NCBI GenBank assembly: GCA_963747965.1
Contig: CAVVGZ010000007.1
Coordinates: 682,001-746,000 of the forward strand
Direction of reading: 5' to 3'
Length of the DNA: 64,000 bases
Source: CAVVGZ01 sp963747965
GTDB lineage: Bacteria; Chloroflexota; Anaerolineae; Anaerolineales; Anaerolineaceae
Shown: positions 53,503-62,826 of the stretch, in pieces
How the letters are laid out: every line of letters begins with the position of its first letter
Position numbering within the stretch: the stretch's first letter is position 1
Notes under the pieces: model-generated
The model's database searches: none
The model's input: the letters and a program-made list of their open reading frames with translations, nothing else
What the model was told of the DNA's origin: nothing
Translations under genes and position numbers: made by a program

Positions 53503-54852
53503 TTACAGGTCTGATCCCATTTTCTTGAGAATTTCTGCAAATAACCGATCACGAACTCCCTCAAACGGGATTCTTTGCATAATTGGATCAAAAAAACCTT
53601 CTGTGATAATTCTTTTTGCTGCATTGCGGGGTATTCCGCGGCTCATCAAATAAAAGATTTCCCCTTCGTCAATCCTTCCAACGGTTGCACCGTGTGTGCA
53701 GCGGACATCATCCGCCAGGATTTCTAGTCCAGGGATGGAGTCTGCCCTGGCATGTGGACTTAAAATCAGGTTGCGATTTGCCTGATAGCCATCGGTTTTG
53801 AATGCACCCGGTGCGACATAAATCATTCCCTGCCAGACAGAACGGCTCCTCCCGTTTAATGCCCCTTTAAACAATAAATCGCTGGTTGTGTTAGGAGCAA
53901 GGTGAAATTGCTGTGTATCATGGTCCATATGCTGGTCGTTTTCAGTAAAATAAAAACCGGACATCCTGCCTGTGCTTCCAGAACCACTTAATACCAGGTC
54001 GGAGAAATTTTTTGTCACATGGCTGCCTAAAGCACCAAAAATCCAATCCAGGTTTGCATCCTGGTCGACATGAATACTTTCGTGGGTAAAGTTCCAGACA
54101 TTTTGTCCCAGAGACTGAAATTCAACAAACCGTAGATTAGCAGCTTTACCGACATAAACCTCAACGTTACACGCATGCAAAGTCTGGCCACCTGCTTCGG
54201 TTGGAGAGGCTGATTCGTGAACATAGGTGACACTTGCGCCGTCATCAATATAAACCAGCACATGTGAAATGTGAGCCAATCCCACCCCGGGCCCCCAGAT
54301 TAAACTATGCAGTGGCTGTTCTATTTGGGTGTTTTTGGGAATGTAGAGGAAAATTCCATTTTGTGCAAATGCTCCAGCAAGGGAGGCGAATTTCCCATCT
54401 TCAGGCTTGACGAATTTCCCCAGTATCTTCTCAAGCAAATGGGAATATTTTTGTTCAGCGGTGATTAGATCAGTGAAAATTACTCCTTTTTCTACTAATT
54501 CCGGATCCAGATCAATATTCGTATACCCGGGTAATAGAATGATCTGTCCACCATGAGCATCATCAACCAGAGGTTGCAAATATATCTGTGGAACGGATGG
54601 CAGCATGTGATACGCACCGGGTTTAGCGAATTCAAAAGAGTTACTTCTCAGATCACGCAAATCTGTGCGGCGCCATGCCTCCAGATCTTGGGTTGGGATT
54701 CCAAAATTCAAATATGCTTCCAAGGCTTTTTTTCGATAAGAACTGATACCATCACTTACATCCGTATCACGCACAAAATCTTGCGGAAAATTAAAATCCC
54801 GCTTCTCTGTCAACCTTCTTTTTGAGCTGGTTACAATTTTCGGTTGTTCCAT
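53503..54852 (-). CDS. sufD: Fe-S cluster assembly protein SufD
   Basis: About 449 residues of the SufBD beta-helix family. Family blocks are SFEFAKPG near the N-terminus, FMRFVEFQSL-like strands, QHMDHDTQQFHLAPNTTSDLLFKGAL and the C-terminal GATVGRIDEGEIFYLMSRGI. The ATG at 54852 fits the family; a TTG 18 codons earlier overlaps the sufB stop and cannot be excluded. It forms the SufBC2D scaffold. Confidence 0.92.
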   Translation of the reverse strand: MEQPKIVTSSKRRLTEKRDFNFPQDFVRDTDVSDGISSYRKKALEAYLNFGIPTQDLEAWRRTDLRDLRSNSFEFAKPGAYHMLPSVPQIYLQPLVDDAHGGQIILLPGYTNIDLDPELVEKGVIFTDLITAEQKYSHLLEKILGKFVKPEDGKFASLAGAFAQNGIFLYIPKNTQIEQPLHSLIWGPGVGLAHISHVLVYIDDGASVTYVHESASPTEAGGQTLHACNVEVYVGKAANLRFVEFQSLGQNVWNFTHESIHVDQDANLDWIFGALGSHVTKNFSDLVLSGSGSTGRMSGFYFTENDQHMDHDTQQFHLAPNTTSDLLFKGALNGRSRSVWQGMIYVAPGAFKTDGYQANRNLILSPHARADSIPGLEILADDVRCTHGATVGRIDEGEIFYLMSRGIPRNAAKRIITEGFFDPIMQRIPFEGVRDRLFAEILKKMGSDL

Positions 54853-54898
54853 TTTATATTCTGCGACCTCATTAATTATAGAATCCAGAAGCCATTCC

Positions 54899-56311
54899 CT
54901 ATCCAACAGACCCTTCCATTTGTAACTGGATCAGCCGGTTCATTTCAATGGCATATTCCATTGGCAGTTCCCGTACCAGGGGCTCAATGAAACCGGAAAC
55001 AACCATCGTATGCGCTTCATCTTCAGACAAGCCTCTGCTTTTCAGGTAGAATAGCTGTTCCTCTCCTACTTTAGATACAGATGCCTCATGCCCGATGGTG
55101 ACATCTTCTTCATCGATTTCAATATAAGGATAAGTATCTGATCTAGAGGTTGGTTCTAGCAGCAAGGCGTCACAAACAACATTGGATTTGGAATTGGTCG
55201 CCCCTTTCTGCACTTTCAATAACCCACGATAGGATGCTCTTCCGCTTCCCTTGCTAATTGATTTAGATGTAATTTTACTGCTGGTATTAGGTGCAAAATG
55301 AAGCACCTTACCGCCTGTATCCTGGTGCTGTCCTGGGCCGGCAAATGCCATGGATAAGATCTCCCCCCTTGCCCCATCTCCCACCAGGTAACAGGATGGG
55401 TACTTCATAGTCAGCTTGGAACCCATATTGGCATCCACCCATTCCATGACGCCATTTTCATGCACAATTGCCCGCTGTGTGACCAGGTTATAAACATTAT
55501 GGCTCCAATTTTGGATAGTGGTGTAGCGGACTCTGGCATCTTTCTTGACAATAATTTCAATGACACCGCTGTGAAGCGAGTCGGTAGTGTACTGTGGAGC
55601 AGTACACCCTTCCACATAATGCAATTGAGCACCCTCATCTGCAATGATAATGGTTCGTTCAAACTGTCCAATGTTGGCAACATTTAATCTAAAATATGCT
55701 TGCAGTGGCAAATCCACTTTAACCCCCGGCGGCACATAAACAAAAGAACCGCCAGACCAGACTGCGCTGTTCAGGGCAGCAAATTTATTATCCTCAATAG
55801 GAATAACAGTACTAAAGTACTTTCGGAAGAGGTCAGGATGGTGCTTTAGCCCGTCTTCGATACTAACAAAAATCACACCTTTTGATTTAAGGTGTTCCTG
55901 GAGGTTGTGATAAACCATCTCGGATTCATACTGGGCACCCACGCCCGCCAGGAATTTTTGTTCTGCTTCTGGGATTCCTAGCCTGTCAAAGGTGTTTTTG
56001 ATTGTATCGGGGATGTCATCCCATGTTTTTCCCTCACCATCTGATGGTTTGACATAAAAAAAGATCTCATCTAAATTCAGTCCACTCAGATCCCCACCCC
56101 ATGTTGGCATAGGGCGCTGTTGAAAATGACGGAGGGCTTTAAGTCGGAATTCCAGCATCCATTCCGGCTCTCCTTTCAATGCCGAGATCTTGCGAACGAT
56201 TCCCTCATCCAACCCTTTCCGCGATTTAAATACATACGTTTCAGGATCACTGAATCCGTACTGGTATTCTCCAAAATTATGTAACATTTCAGATTGCGAT
56301 TGATCAGACAT
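54899..56311 (-). CDS. sufB: Fe-S cluster assembly protein SufB
   Basis: About 470 residues from 56311, where GGAGGT is well placed. Typical blocks are VYHNLQEHLKSKGVIF, AVWSGGSFVYVPPGV, VEGCTAPQYTTDSLHSGVIE, and GHEASVSKVGEEQLFYLKSRG. The Cys and Glu in the CTAPQY block belong to the scaffold site. It lies 37 nt after sufC. Confidence 0.95.
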   Translation of the reverse strand: MSDQSQSEMLHNFGEYQYGFSDPETYVFKSRKGLDEGIVRKISALKGEPEWMLEFRLKALRHFQQRPMPTWGGDLSGLNLDEIFFYVKPSDGEGKTWDDIPDTIKNTFDRLGIPEAEQKFLAGVGAQYESEMVYHNLQEHLKSKGVIFVSIEDGLKHHPDLFRKYFSTVIPIEDNKFAALNSAVWSGGSFVYVPPGVKVDLPLQAYFRLNVANIGQFERTIIIADEGAQLHYVEGCTAPQYTTDSLHSGVIEIIVKKDARVRYTTIQNWSHNVYNLVTQRAIVHENGVMEWVDANMGSKLTMKYPSCYLVGDGARGEILSMAFAGPGQHQDTGGKVLHFAPNTSSKITSKSISKGSGRASYRGLLKVQKGATNSKSNVVCDALLLEPTSRSDTYPYIEIDEEDVTIGHEASVSKVGEEQLFYLKSRGLSEDEAHTMVVSGFIEPLVRELPMEYAIEMNRLIQLQMEGSVG

Positions 56312-56348
56312 GCGTACCTCCAAAAACCAATACAACCATTAAGAATGA

Positions 56349-57128
56349 TTAAGCAAGCAAAGGGCCACTTTCAAATTTTTCCCTGATCCAATCGTAACCA
56401 TGCTCTTCCAGGTGCATCGCCAGATCAGCTCCCCCTGATTCCACTATTATTCCACCTAACATGACATGCACAAAATCCGGTTTTATATAGTTCAAAATAC
56501 GTTGATAATGCGTAATGATCATCACGCCGAGATCTTTTCCGCTTAAAGCATTGACGCCCTCAGAGACAATTTTTAATGCATCGATATCCAGACCGGAATC
56601 CGTCTCGTCCAGCAAGGCAATTTTTGGTTCCAGTGCTGCCATTTGCAGGATTTCAGCCCTTTTCTTCTCACCCCCGGAAAAGCCCTCGTTCAAATAACGG
56701 CCTGCAAATGAATGGTCCATCTTTAACAAATTCATTTTTTCCTTGAGCATCTTCCTGAATTCCGGAATAGCTATACCCTTATCATCATGGTTTTGTGCTT
56801 TGCGCCTGGCATTAATTGCAGATCTAAGGAAATTGGCAAGAGTCACACCGGGAATGGCTACTGGATACTGGAATGCAAGGAAAATGCCGGCTCTGGACCT
56901 TTCATCCGGTTCCAGTTCCAGGAGGTTTTTTCCGTCAAACATCACTTCCCCTTCGGTTACTTCATAAAGTGGATGTCCCATAACCGTGTAAGCAAGAGTG
57001 GATTTACCGGTCCCATTGGGGCCCATTATGGCATGGACTTCTCCCTGTTTTACCGTAAGGTTTAATCCTTTCAGTATCTCCTTGCCTGCAATTTGAACAT
57101 GTAAATTAATAATCTCTAAATTAGCCAT
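56349..57128 (-). CDS. sufC: Fe-S cluster assembly ATPase SufC
   Basis: A 259-residue ABC-type ATPase. Walker A GPNGTGKSTLAYT (about 35-47), the ABC signature GFSGGEKKRAEILQ and Walker B IALLDETDSGLDIDAL are intact. SufC powers conformational changes in SufBC2D. It is the first gene of the suf operon, with a good promoter at 57222-57250. Confidence 0.95.
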   Translation of the reverse strand: MANLEIINLHVQIAGKEILKGLNLTVKQGEVHAIMGPNGTGKSTLAYTVMGHPLYEVTEGEVMFDGKNLLELEPDERSRAGIFLAFQYPVAIPGVTLANFLRSAINARRKAQNHDDKGIAIPEFRKMLKEKMNLLKMDHSFAGRYLNEGFSGGEKKRAEILQMAALEPKIALLDETDSGLDIDALKIVSEGVNALSGKDLGVMIITHYQRILNYIKPDFVHVMLGGIIVESGGADLAMHLEEHGYDWIREKFESGPLLA

Positions 57129-57221
57129 TTACACATTACTCCTGTGATTATTCCCAGTATTTAATCTGGTGTATATTTTTGTTTTTTATATAATTAATCT
57201 AATATTTTCATGCACTGAATA

Positions 57222-57250
57222 ATTATACCATAGCGGATTTCCCGTGTCTA
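57222..57250 (-). promoter_or_regulatory. Promoter of the suf operon
   Basis: On the minus strand TAGACA (57250-57245), a 17-nt spacer and TATAAT (57227-57222). Transcription would begin about 85 nt before the sufC start. Confidence 0.7.
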
Positions 57251-57253
57251 TAT

Positions 57254-57307
57254 TTAATAATATTATATATAAAATATTATTAATAGGTCTACTACTTATC
57301 GACAAGT
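57254..57307. promoter_or_regulatory. Two dyads between the divergent suf and sufR promoters
   Basis: TTAATAATATT (57254-57264) and AATATTATTAA (57273-57283) are a perfect 11-bp inverted repeat. A second, imperfect 14-bp dyad ACTTATCGACAAGT (57294-57307) is centred on TCGA. Both lie just upstream of the -35 boxes and could be sites for the SufR-like regulator. The first is very AT-rich and may be chance. Confidence 0.4.
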
Positions 57308-57343
57308 TAGGTTTTGTTATTTTTAACATAAATATCTAATATA

Positions 57344-57372
57344 TTGACAATTTTATACCCTGTTAGTATACT
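57344..57372 (+). promoter_or_regulatory. Promoter of the sufR-like regulator
   Basis: TTGACA (57344-57349), a 17-nt spacer and TATACT (57367-57372), about 55 nt before the start codon. It is close to full consensus and divergent from the suf promoter. Confidence 0.75.
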
Positions 57373-57426
57373 GGCTGTAGTTAATTCAATTTTATTGGAT
57401 GGAATGAAGATTAGTCGAAAAATAAT

Positions 57427-58062
57427 ATGAAAACAACGCGTGAAAAAATTTTGCAAAACCTGCTCACTTACCCTAAATCAACGATTAATGAGCTGGCCAA
57501 AGAAGTGGGAATTAATGCCATTTCCGTAAGGCATCACCTGACCAGTCTTCAGGCGGAAGGCCTGGTCATTTCCGAAGAAGAGAGGCATGGAGTAGGACGC
57601 CCTCGTCTTGTGTACCTGCTCTCGGAGCGAGGGATTGAACAATTCCCAACAAGGTATTTCCGGTTTACCAACCGGCTGCTTGACCAAATCAAAAAATCGC
57701 TCCCTGAAAAAACTTACAGCGCAATCTTGAATCAAATAGCAGATAATACAGCGGGTGACATACTTGAAAAAGTGGAATACATGTCATTTGAACAGAAACT
57801 GGATGTGGCCAAGGAGCTTCTTGCCAAAGAAGGATTTTCAATGGTGTGGGAAAAAATCGGGGATGAGTATTTGATTCACGAGATTTCCTGCCCATATTTA
57901 CAAATCGTTCAATCTCACCCGGAGATTTGTACAATCGGGCAGCGATTGATCTCTACGATCCTGGCTACCTCTATAACAAAAACCCGCTGTATGGTAAATG
58001 GGGATACCCAATGTACTTTTATCATTCAAAAAGCCGCCCTTTCAGAAGGACTTAACATATGA
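57427..58062 (+). CDS. sufR: SufR-like Fe-S transcriptional repressor
   Basis: A 211-residue protein. An N-terminal winged HTH (STINELAKEVGINAISVRHHLTSLQAEG) is followed by a GVGRPRLVYLLSERG wing. The C-terminal part has the cysteine pattern CPYLQIVQSHPEIC...RCMVNGDTQC that holds the [4Fe-4S] cluster in SufR. It probably represses suf when clusters are abundant. It is transcribed away from sufC and its stop overlaps a SufT-like gene. Confidence 0.85.
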   Translation: MKTTREKILQNLLTYPKSTINELAKEVGINAISVRHHLTSLQAEGLVISEEERHGVGRPRLVYLLSERGIEQFPTRYFRFTNRLLDQIKKSLPEKTYSAILNQIADNTAGDILEKVEYMSFEQKLDVAKELLAKEGFSMVWEKIGDEYLIHEISCPYLQIVQSHPEICTIGQRLISTILATSITKTRCMVNGDTQCTFIIQKAALSEGLNI

Positions 58063-58406
58063 GCGAAAAACAAGCATTAAACCGGCCTAACTGGCTGGCA
58101 GAGAGTACGCATCCGGAGCTAGCTGAGCAGCTTCTGGTCGGTCTGCGAGAAGTGACCGATCCCGAACTGGGATTAAATATTATTCAGCTTGGATTGGTCC
58201 GCAACGTTGAGATTGATGAAAACGAAGCGAAAATTAATATGATATTGACCACTCCATACTGCCCGTATGGACCAGCGATGCTGGAAAATACCCGCAAAAA
58301 GGCTGAAAAGATCTTGGACAGGCCAACCAAAATTGAAATGGGATTGGAGATGTGGGATTTTTCTATGATGGAGGAAGGATTAGGAGGCGATTGGGGGTTG
58401 TACTGA
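58059..58406 (+). CDS. SufT-like (MIP18/DUF59) Fe-S assembly factor
   Basis: A 115-residue DUF59 protein: LREVTDPELGLNIIQLGLVRN, then MILTTPYCPYGPAML with the conserved Cys. It overlaps the sufR-like gene by 4 nt. DUF59 proteins help carry clusters to target enzymes. Its C-terminal tail (SMMEEGLGGDWGLY) is seen in related bacterial members. Confidence 0.87.
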   Translation: MSEKQALNRPNWLAESTHPELAEQLLVGLREVTDPELGLNIIQLGLVRNVEIDENEAKINMILTTPYCPYGPAMLENTRKKAEKILDRPTKIEMGLEMWDFSMMEEGLGGDWGLY

Positions 58407-58431
58407 TACTATTTTCGATGCAAGACATCAC

Positions 58432-58466
58432 AAAACCCTGGTCATAACCCCAGGGTTTTATTTTTG
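58432..58466. terminator. Terminator after the SufT-like gene
   Basis: AAAACCCTGG (58432-58441) pairs with CCAGGGTTTT (58450-58459), followed by ATTTTT. It may work on both strands, as the converging methyltransferase gene ends within it. Confidence 0.85.
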
Positions 58467-59020
58467 AATGATAACCCAAATATTTCCATTCCGTTTATAA
58501 ACATGAATGGCGCAGGTTGTGTCAGGAAATAGTTTTTGAATCGCAATATCTGGTAAAAAGTGGCTTCGCATCAATAATGCTTTTTCGGCCAGGGCAAGGA
58601 GCTTTACTGGAAAAAGTTGGATATTTGGTTCTTCAATGATAATTTTCCCCCCGGTTTAATGATCCTCCACATCTCCCCGGCACATCGTTGCTGGTCCATC
58701 ACATGGTGAAGAACATCAACCATAACAACACGATCGAAACTGCAATTAGGGAACGGGAGATTTTCAATGACCGATTTAACCGGACGAAGACTCTTTTTTC
58801 CTGCCGCCTGCTGAAGCATGTTAATCGATTCATCTAAAATGATGAAATCACAATCCTGGCACTCTAGTTTCGCGGAAATTCTGCCTGTGCCACCACCAGC
58901 ATCTAATAACCGGAAACCTGGCTGTATATCAAAATAACATAACCTATCATGGTCCAGCTCAGCACCAAATATAGAGTCGTAATAAGGGGCAAGAAATTTG
59001 AAATGGTCAATTTTTCCCAT
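58458..59020 (-). pseudogene. Class I SAM methyltransferase, one frameshift in a G run
   Basis: The first 128 codons encode a SAM-dependent methyltransferase (LLDAGGGTGRISAKL, VMVDVLHHVMDQQ, EMWRIIKPGG). The frame then closes early, while another frame carries on with KIIIEEPNIQLFPVKLLALA and the family's C-terminal half to a stop at 58458. Adding one G to the run of six at 58647-58652 restores about 188 residues. This is a homopolymer position, prone to both sequencing error and slippage. It overlaps the terminator of the converging gene. Confidence 0.75.
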
Positions 59021-59026
59021 TGGCTG

Positions 59027-60004
59027 TTATATTATCATAAATATACTTGCAGAGAATCGGGCAATCAATGCGGATATTGTGGCAATTAGGACGGTTAACC
59101 CGGATATTATCAATACAGCTTGTGTGCCCAGCTCTTTCTTGATAACCATTAAGGTGGCCAGACAGGGGATATAAAAAACAACAAAAACTGAAAAGGTGAT
59201 CATTTGGACCGATGTGATCACTGTTGATAAATCTTCAGCTCCCAATGCCTGGCGGAGCATCACCATAGATAATTCCTTGCGAAGAATTCCAAAAATTAAT
59301 GGAACGCCAACCTCGCTCGGTAATCCTAAAAGCCACGAAATCGGGCGAACCAGAAGATTTAAATAATATGACCAATCCAGGAAAGTCAATATTGATAACA
59401 AAATGCTCCCAATAATTAATGCCGGCCACGCTTCAACAATGAACTCCCGCAGTCTAAACCAGGTTTTGTGAATCACGTTACGCCATGTTGGAAGACGGTA
59501 GATTGGCATTTCCAGGATCAGTCCGGGACTATCCTCGGGCAGCATTCTGGATAATAATTTTGCTGTTACTGCAATTACGAAAAGATTAAATATGTAAATG
59601 ATTAAAGCATAATTTGGTCCCAGATAATACGCCACCAGTCCAAATACAACTGCCAGGCGAGCAGCACATGGAACCATTGTCGCCAATGTGGCTGCAAGGA
59701 ACCTGTCTCTACGATCTTCCATTATGCGCGTTGACATGATTGCTGGCACATTACAGCCATATCCAAGAATAAATGGGACAATTGCTTTCCCATGTAGTCC
59801 CAATCGGTGCATAAGGGCATCCATTAAAAATGCGACGCGTGGTAAATATCCGATATCTTCCAACAATCCGAGCCCGAACAAAAATGGCATCAGGTAAGGC
59901 AGTACTATTGCCAATCCGCCAGAGATACCCTGGATTAATCCATGCAAAATTTCATAAAACAAATTTCCTTCAACAAGGGGGGCTAGTAGAATTTCTTCTA
60001 ACAA
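59027..60004 (-). CDS. feoB: Ferrous iron transporter FeoB, membrane part
   Basis: A 325-residue frame starting at a TTG one base after the stop of the GTPase part. It carries the FeoB permease: FGLGLLEDIGYLPRVAFLMD, GYGCNVPAIMSTRIME (gate 1), and ILRKELSMVMLRQALG with VVFYIPCLATLMVIKK (gate 2). Removing one T from the TTTT at 60008-60011 fuses it to the upstream frame as a full FeoB of about 640 residues. It may be a split gene, a frameshift or an error. No ribosome site is visible for the TTG. Confidence 0.85.
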   Translation of the reverse strand: MLEEILLAPLVEGNLFYEILHGLIQGISGGLAIVLPYLMPFLFGLGLLEDIGYLPRVAFLMDALMHRLGLHGKAIVPFILGYGCNVPAIMSTRIMEDRRDRFLAATLATMVPCAARLAVVFGLVAYYLGPNYALIIYIFNLFVIAVTAKLLSRMLPEDSPGLILEMPIYRLPTWRNVIHKTWFRLREFIVEAWPALIIGSILLSILTFLDWSYYLNLLVRPISWLLGLPSEVGVPLIFGILRKELSMVMLRQALGAEDLSTVITSVQMITFSVFVVFYIPCLATLMVIKKELGTQAVLIISGLTVLIATISALIARFSASIFMII

Positions 60005-60005
60005 A

Positions 60006-60944
60006 TTAAAATAAATTGAGCAGAGGAATTTCTAATAGACTGCCAAACATATAAACAAATTGGAAAAAAACCAATAAAACCAGGATAAGGAAAAAATAAC
60101 CAAATACCGGGTGCAGGAAGACATCATCCAATTTGTCACGGAAAGTAATTTTTCGGACACCTTCCTGCACCACATTTTTCCCCAAACGAGTTGAGATGGC
60201 ATGGCGTTCTCCGCTGATCACCCAGACTGCCTGTTGACCTCGTTTATCCAATATTTCAGCCTGCAGTACGGATACCTCTGCTGCTAATTCGGGTTGACTG
60301 AACTGAAGGGATCGGATAACAGTAGGATCATCTTCAAGTAGTTTAATGGCTATGGTGGTTTTGGGTAATAAACCCACGTCCGAATGGATTTCATCACTAA
60401 TTTTTTGGATTATATCTTCAATATCTCTACTGAATTCAATTCTTCCAGGACCTTGAGATTTTCGTGTTAGTAGTAACGCTGACATAAACAGGTCACGCAC
60501 ACCCATTCCACGGCTGGCGACAACGGGTAAAACAGGTACACCAAGCTCTTTGCTCAGACTTTGGATATCAACAATAATCCCCATCCTTCTTGCCTCATCC
60601 ATCATGTTCAATGCAATTATTATTGGACGTTGAAGTTCAATAAGTTCAAGGGAGAGCTCCAAACCATGGCTTACACGAGAGGCATCAAGAACATTAATAA
60701 TTACATCAACCGGATGTGATACAAGGAAGTTGAAGACCTCCCTCTCCACCGGATTCGTTCCTGCTAAAGAGTAAGTGCCTGGTAAATCGACAAGTTGGAT
60801 GACCTCCCCTAACAACCTGACTTTTGTTTCTGTATAGGTAATGGTTGTACCCGAAAAATTTCCGGTTTCAGCCTTATATCCCGCTACCTGGTTGAAGAGA
60901 GTGCTTTTTCCACAATTTGGTTGGCCTATTAAGGCAAATCGCAT
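60006..60944 (-). CDS. feoB: Ferrous iron transporter FeoB, GTPase part
   Basis: A 312-residue frame with G1 GQPNCGKSTLFNQ, G3 DLPGTYSL, G4 NMMDEA, a helical GDI-like region and the first membrane helix (FFLILVLLVFFQFVYMFG). It stops just before the second helix, one base before the membrane-part frame. It overlaps feoA by 16 nt. FeoB imports Fe2+ into the cytoplasm and would feed the SUF and hydrogenase systems encoded nearby. Confidence 0.88.
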   Translation of the reverse strand: MRFALIGQPNCGKSTLFNQVAGYKAETGNFSGTTITYTETKVRLLGEVIQLVDLPGTYSLAGTNPVEREVFNFLVSHPVDVIINVLDASRVSHGLELSLELIELQRPIIIALNMMDEARRMGIIVDIQSLSKELGVPVLPVVASRGMGVRDLFMSALLLTRKSQGPGRIEFSRDIEDIIQKISDEIHSDVGLLPKTTIAIKLLEDDPTVIRSLQFSQPELAAEVSVLQAEILDKRGQQAVWVISGERHAISTRLGKNVVQEGVRKITFRDKLDDVFLHPVFGYFFLILVLLVFFQFVYMFGSLLEIPLLNLF

Positions 60945-61195
60945 TCCGCAGCCTCTACAAGAATATTTGCAGCAACACCAATACCCAATGCTATTTCCCT
61001 TTTGCGAACCCTGATAAGCAAAGGACCATCAAAAGGTGCCCGCCGCAATAACTCGATACAATCACCGGGCTTTACCCCAAGCTGGCGGAGTTTATGTTCA
61101 ATTCCTGAACCACCAGAAAAATTCATCACCCGCAGTAATCTTCCGGGACGGGCTTCAAAGAGAGGGAATATTGGTTTTTGGTCTGTTTTCATCAT
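60929..61195 (-). CDS. feoA: Ferrous iron transport protein FeoA
   Basis: An 88-residue SH3-like protein with the FeoA pattern GSGIEHKLRQLGVKPGDCIELL and RKREIALGIGVAANILVE. It overlaps the FeoB GTPase gene by 16 nt. It is a cytoplasmic regulator of FeoB. Two adjacent ATGs could serve as the start. Confidence 0.88.
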   Translation of the reverse strand: MMKTDQKPIFPLFEARPGRLLRVMNFSGGSGIEHKLRQLGVKPGDCIELLRRAPFDGPLLIRVRKREIALGIGVAANILVEAAECDLP

Positions 61196-61212
61196 TTTTG
61201 GTAAACGTCTTC

Positions 61213-61332
61213 CTAACTTAAAAACCGTGATATTACCGAAGGCAAAGGATCAGCAAAAGCATGGGTTTTTATTGGTTGCCCAATTACAAATTTATAAATA
61301 TTGCCGACGATTATTTTACTATTTATCATCAT
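61213..61332 (-). other. Possible 39-residue frame upstream of feoA
   Basis: Two ATGs open a frame with the stretch YKFVIGQPIKTHAFADPLPS, ending 17 nt before feoA. The motif is reminiscent of the entry to APC-type permeases, so it may be a remnant. It has no ribosome site. The rest of 61196-61450 shows nothing else. Confidence 0.2.
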
Positions 61333-61450
61333 ATTTATCTAGTTTGACCCACAGCCAGCGCATATCAAAATAACCAGATCCAATCCGCAATCCCGGAAAA
61401 TTGAAATATATCCAATCAAATGCCATATTTTTATCTATATTGGATTAATT

Positions 61451-61477
61451 AAAAAAACCCGCCGCTTAAGCGGGTTT
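61451..61477 (-). terminator. Terminator of the alpha-oxoamine synthase gene
   Basis: AAACCCGC (61455-61462) and GCGGGTTT (61470-61477) form the stem; on the minus strand seven T residues follow. It lies 23 nt after the stop at 61500. Confidence 0.85.
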
Positions 61478-61499
61478 AAATCCAGGATATTTCTCAATC

Positions 61500-62678
61500 T
61501 CAGATCAATCCTGCTTCCTTACCCACCTTGGCAAAGGTATCAAGCACTTGATTCAATTGTGAATCTGTATGGGTTGACATGTAACTTGTCCGAAGAAGCT
61601 GGCGGCCTGTTGCTACCGCCGGAGAAATCACCGCGTTCACAAAAACCCCATTTTCAAAAAGCAATTTCCAGGTCAGGAATGTCCTTGCGTCATCACCTAT
61701 GATTATTGGCACAACCGGGGTAACTGATTTACCCGTATCAAAACCCAAGGAGTGGAAGCCGTTGCGCATTTTTTCTGCATTTCTATTTACCTGTTCAATT
61801 CTTTCAGGTTCCTCACGCATGATCTTTAATGCTGTCAAAGCTGCCATGGTATTGGAGGGGGTAATGCTTGCACTAAAAATTAAGCTTCTGGCATGATGTT
61901 TAACATAATGGATCACCTGGTCATCACCTGCGATAAATCCTCCTAATGAGGCAAATGCTTTACTGAAAGTGGACATGATTAAATCAACTTTATCTGTAAG
62001 TCCAAAATGAGCGGACGTACCGCGTCCTTTTCCAGTAACTCCCATTCCATGGGCATCATCTACCATCACCCGTGCGCCATACATGCCGGCAATTTTTGTA
62101 ATCTCCGGAAGATTTGCCAGGTCTCCTTCCATACTGAATAATCCATCTACTATGATGAGCTTTCCAGATTTTTCCGGTAAAGATCTACACACTTTGGCAA
62201 GGTGGTCCATGTCATTGTGACGGAAACGTTGAATTTTCCCATAACTCAGCCTGGCTCCGTCAACGATACTGGCATGGTCATCCTTATCAAGGATAACATA
62301 ATCATTACTGCCCACAAGCGAGCTTACCGTTCCCAGGTTGGTTTGCATACCCGTAGAAAAAATCAATGCCGCTTCCTTGCCCACCCATTCGGCCAACTCC
62401 TCCTCTAATTGTTCATGAAGCTCAAGGGTGCCATTTAAGAACCGGGATCCTGTACAACTCGTCCCAAATCTTTCAATGGCTTCAATGGCTGCCTGTCGAA
62501 CTTTTGGATGTGTGGTCAGTCCAAGGTAATTATTTGAACCGCACATGATAAGCCGCCGTCCTCCGTAATTTACTTCTGTTCCTTCATTCTCGGTAAGCGG
62601 AATAAAATATGGATAATATCCTTCTTTAATTGCCTCTCTTGCGGTCGTATATTGCCCACATTTCTCAAATATATCCAT
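61500..62678 (-). CDS. Alpha-oxoamine synthase (serine palmitoyltransferase / KBL type)
   Basis: A 392-residue PLP enzyme. The PLP Lys is in STFSKAFASLGGF (about residue 240), with GSNNYLGLTTHPKV, GSRFLNGTLELHEQLE and VDDAHGMGVTGKGRG typical of the family. The N-terminus (MDIFEKCGQYTTAREAIKEG) is like that of bacterial serine palmitoyltransferase-type proteins, so a sphingoid or similar lipid role is possible. Glycine C-acetyltransferase is the main alternative. It is monocistronic with its own terminator. Confidence 0.8.
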   Translation of the reverse strand: MDIFEKCGQYTTAREAIKEGYYPYFIPLTENEGTEVNYGGRRLIMCGSNNYLGLTTHPKVRQAAIEAIERFGTSCTGSRFLNGTLELHEQLEEELAEWVGKEAALIFSTGMQTNLGTVSSLVGSNDYVILDKDDHASIVDGARLSYGKIQRFRHNDMDHLAKVCRSLPEKSGKLIIVDGLFSMEGDLANLPEITKIAGMYGARVMVDDAHGMGVTGKGRGTSAHFGLTDKVDLIMSTFSKAFASLGGFIAGDDQVIHYVKHHARSLIFSASITPSNTMAALTALKIMREEPERIEQVNRNAEKMRNGFHSLGFDTGKSVTPVVPIIIGDDARTFLTWKLLFENGVFVNAVISPAVATGRQLLRTSYMSTHTDSQLNQVLDTFAKVGKEAGLI

Positions 62679-62826
62679 GCTATTTCCTTCAATAATAATT
62701 TGCCAATAATGCTATGGATGGATCTTTTCTCAATTATTACGATTATCCATGATCTTAAGATCGGGGTAACTTGTGACGAACATAAAAATAATAGGAGAAT
62801 CTATCTTATCAGAAATTCAATATCGG

